NCBI GenBank assembly: GCA_021786915.1
Contig: JAJYMP010000537.1
Coordinates: forward strand, 1 to 6,116
Direction: 5' to 3'
DNA length: 6,116 bases
Source of the DNA: Chloroflexota bacterium
Lineage (GTDB): Bacteria; Chloroflexota; Limnocylindria; Limnocylindrales; CSP1-4
Both the position numbers and the translations under genes were made by a program. Shown here one piece after another: positions 5,082-6,116 of the stretch; position 1 is the stretch's first letter; each line of letters begins with the position of its first letter. The notes beneath the pieces were generated by a model. It worked only from the letters and a program-made list of their open reading frames with translations, was not told where the DNA came from and did no database searches.

Positions 5082-5262
5082 TCAGTTCGCCGCGTTCCGC
5101 GTCAGCGTGCCGATCTCACGGACGCCGTGACGGATCTGCGCGGCGCCGGGCCCGATCACGCAGGCCCAGTTCAAGCGCAGCCTTCCCCTCCTCGACGCGC
5201 ACGGTAGCCAGTCTCATCTTCACCGGAGAACAACACCTGGGCGGCCGCGTCGCCGGCGTCGA
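5082..5262 (-). pseudogene. Possible decayed PLP-dependent aminotransferase C-terminus
   Basis: Downstream of araB, one minus-strand frame (5082-5213) reads RRGRLRLNWACVIGPG then AAQIRHGVREIGTLTR and NAAN before TGA at 5084. The pattern 'RLRLNWA ... I..GVR.I..L.R' resembles the last 30 or so residues of class I/II (MocR/valine-pyruvate type) aminotransferases. Just upstream a different frame reads LIDAGDAAAQVLFSGEDETG then YRARRGGEG and stops. A single-base change near 5185 would join GGEG to LRLNWA. No start codon or upstream catalytic part (PLP lysine) exists because araB occupies that space. I read it as a short frameshifted gene remnant; the assignment is tentative. Confidence 0.33.
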
Positions 5263-6116
5263 TCAGGTGAGCGGGACGGGAACCGTGCCGCGGGTCTCCG
5301 TGCGGAGCGCGCGCAGCCGCTTGAGCGACGACTCGGCGTCGCGGCCCATGAGATCGACGAGCCGACGGTACTCACCGTAGAGCGCGGTGTAGACGGCGGT
5401 GGCAGCCGCGTTGGGCGCGACGACCCGGACCGGTGGTTGCGTCATGGCCAGCACCGCCTCGCGCAGGTCACCGAACGCTCCGCCGGCCACCGCGCCGAGG
5501 ATCGCAGCACCCAGGGCGCTCGCCTGTTCGACTGGCGCGACTTCCACCGGGAGACCCGTTACGCCAGCGTAGATATCGAGGACGAGGTCGTTCTGCGTCA
5601 GGCCGCCGCCGACGCGGAGGCGGTCGATCGGCAGGCCGGCCTGGCGGAACGTGTCGATGATGAGGCGGGTGCCGAACGCGGTTGCCTCGATGAGGGCGCG
5701 GTAGATCTCGGCCGGCGTCGTCTGGAGCGTATAGCCGAGCACGGCGCCGCTGAGGTCGGCGTCGACGAGCGGGGTCCGGCAGCCGTTCCACCAGTCGAGT
5801 GCGAGGAGGCCGCTCTCGCCCGGCCGTACCGTCGCCGCCTGTTCGCTCAGGACCGCATGGAGCGAGCGGCCGAGCCGGGCCGCCTCGTCGTGCAGAGCGG
5901 GGGGCACACCTGACCGCACGAACCAGGCGAAGATATCGCCCACGCCGGCCTGACCGGCCTCGTACGCGAACAGACCCGGCACGATGCCGCCCTCGACGAC
6001 GCCCGAAATCCCCTCGGCCAGGACCTCCCGTTCGGCCATGAGCAGATGGCACGAAGACGTTCCCATCATGATGAACATCGCCCCGGGTCCGGCGATCCCG
6101 CCGCCGAGGACCGCGG
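5263..6116 (-). CDS. araB: L-ribulokinase, C-terminal half (runs off the right edge)
   Basis: AraB phosphorylates L-ribulose to L-ribulose 5-phosphate with ATP in cytoplasmic L-arabinose breakdown. The 283 visible residues are about half of the usual 550-570. They begin AVLGGGIAGPGAMFIMMGTS and carry AraB-typical segments of the FGGY carbohydrate-kinase C-terminal domain: MMGTSSCHLLM, EGISGVVEGGIVPGLFAYEA, GQAGVGDIFAWFV, LDWWNGCRTPLVDADLSG, and PAEIYRALIEATAFGTRLII. The ATP-domain GGGLTQNDLVLDIYAGVTG and the EQASALGAAILGAVAGG signature follow. The frame is uninterrupted to TGA at 5263-5265. The internal ATG at 6078 is not the start, since the conserved sequence continues upstream to the window edge. 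No araA or araD gene lies downstream; only a short gene remnant follows, so any ara operon must extend to the right. Confidence 0.95.
   Translation of the reverse strand, partial: AVLGGGIAGPGAMFIMMGTSSCHLLMAEREVLAEGISGVVEGGIVPGLFAYEAGQAGVGDIFAWFVRSGVPPALHDEAARLGRSLHAVLSEQAATVRPGESGLLALDWWNGCRTPLVDADLSGAVLGYTLQTTPAEIYRALIEATAFGTRLIIDTFRQAGLPIDRLRVGGGLTQNDLVLDIYAGVTGLPVEVAPVEQASALGAAILGAVAGGAFGDLREAVLAMTQPPVRVVAPNAAATAVYTALYGEYRRLVDLMGRDAESSLKRLRALRTETRGTVPVPLT

Noticed and set aside
5116..5217. Minus-strand ORF MRLATVRVEEGKAALEL..., reminiscent of the start of fumarylacetoacetate hydrolase-family proteins
   Set aside because: Similarity covers only the first eight or so residues, there is no good ribosome binding site, and the rest (LRDRARRRADPSRRP) is shadow-like. 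The overlapping frame RLRLNWACV is more convincing.
1..6116. CRISPR arrays, tRNA or rRNA genes, riboswitches
   Set aside because: I saw no regularly spaced repeats other than the IS21 ends and the small duplication at 2249-2326, and no tRNA-like cloverleaf or conserved riboswitch core by eye.

Overview
This is a GC-rich (about 70% by eye) bacterial chromosome segment. The BTAD/SARP-type regulator fragment, the L-ribulokinase, the codon use and the many GTG/TTG-compatible starts fit Chloroflexota or Actinomycetota. That placement is inference; there is no rRNA or other taxonomic marker here.

Layout. (1) Positions 1-1843 are the left-end portion of an IS21-family insertion sequence on the minus strand: the start of istB, an istA with one frameshift, a hairpin over the istA start, and three terminal repeats spaced exactly 23 bp apart that end in CA at 1843. 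(2) At 1844 host sequence resumes inside a plus-strand reading frame whose C-terminal 77 residues carry an RNAVVHP motif (HEPN-like). The IS appears to have cut off its 5' part. (3) Positions 2079-2587 hold small ORFs: a 35-codon frame broken by TGA and an 85-codon gene with a good ribosome binding site. (4) Positions 2588-2809 hold the N-terminal piece of a SARP/BTAD-type transcriptional activator, cut off abruptly. (5) Positions 2885-4452 hold a complete type IV toxin-antitoxin operon on the minus strand, abiEi (antitoxin/autorepressor) followed by abiEii (nucleotidyltransferase toxin), joined by a TGATG overlap. A 9-bp inverted repeat overlaps the abiEi start codon. (6) Positions 4489-5262 have no large gene, only a 29-residue single-pass membrane peptide with a good ribosome binding site, a doubtful 23-residue ORF, and what may be a decayed aminotransferase C-terminus. 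(7) Positions 5263-6116 are the C-terminal half of L-ribulokinase AraB on the minus strand, running off the right edge.

Together this looks like an accessory patch next to a sugar-catabolism gene. An intact AbiE system sits among broken genes (HEPN-like protein, SARP regulator, possible aminotransferase) and an IS21 element. AbiE is a known abortive-infection and plasmid-stabilising system, so the region has the character of a small defence or mobile island. I see no clearly new multi-gene system. The points most worth checking are the operator on the abiEi start codon, the hairpin on the istA start, the interrupted HEPN-like gene, and the small membrane peptide upstream of the AbiE operon.
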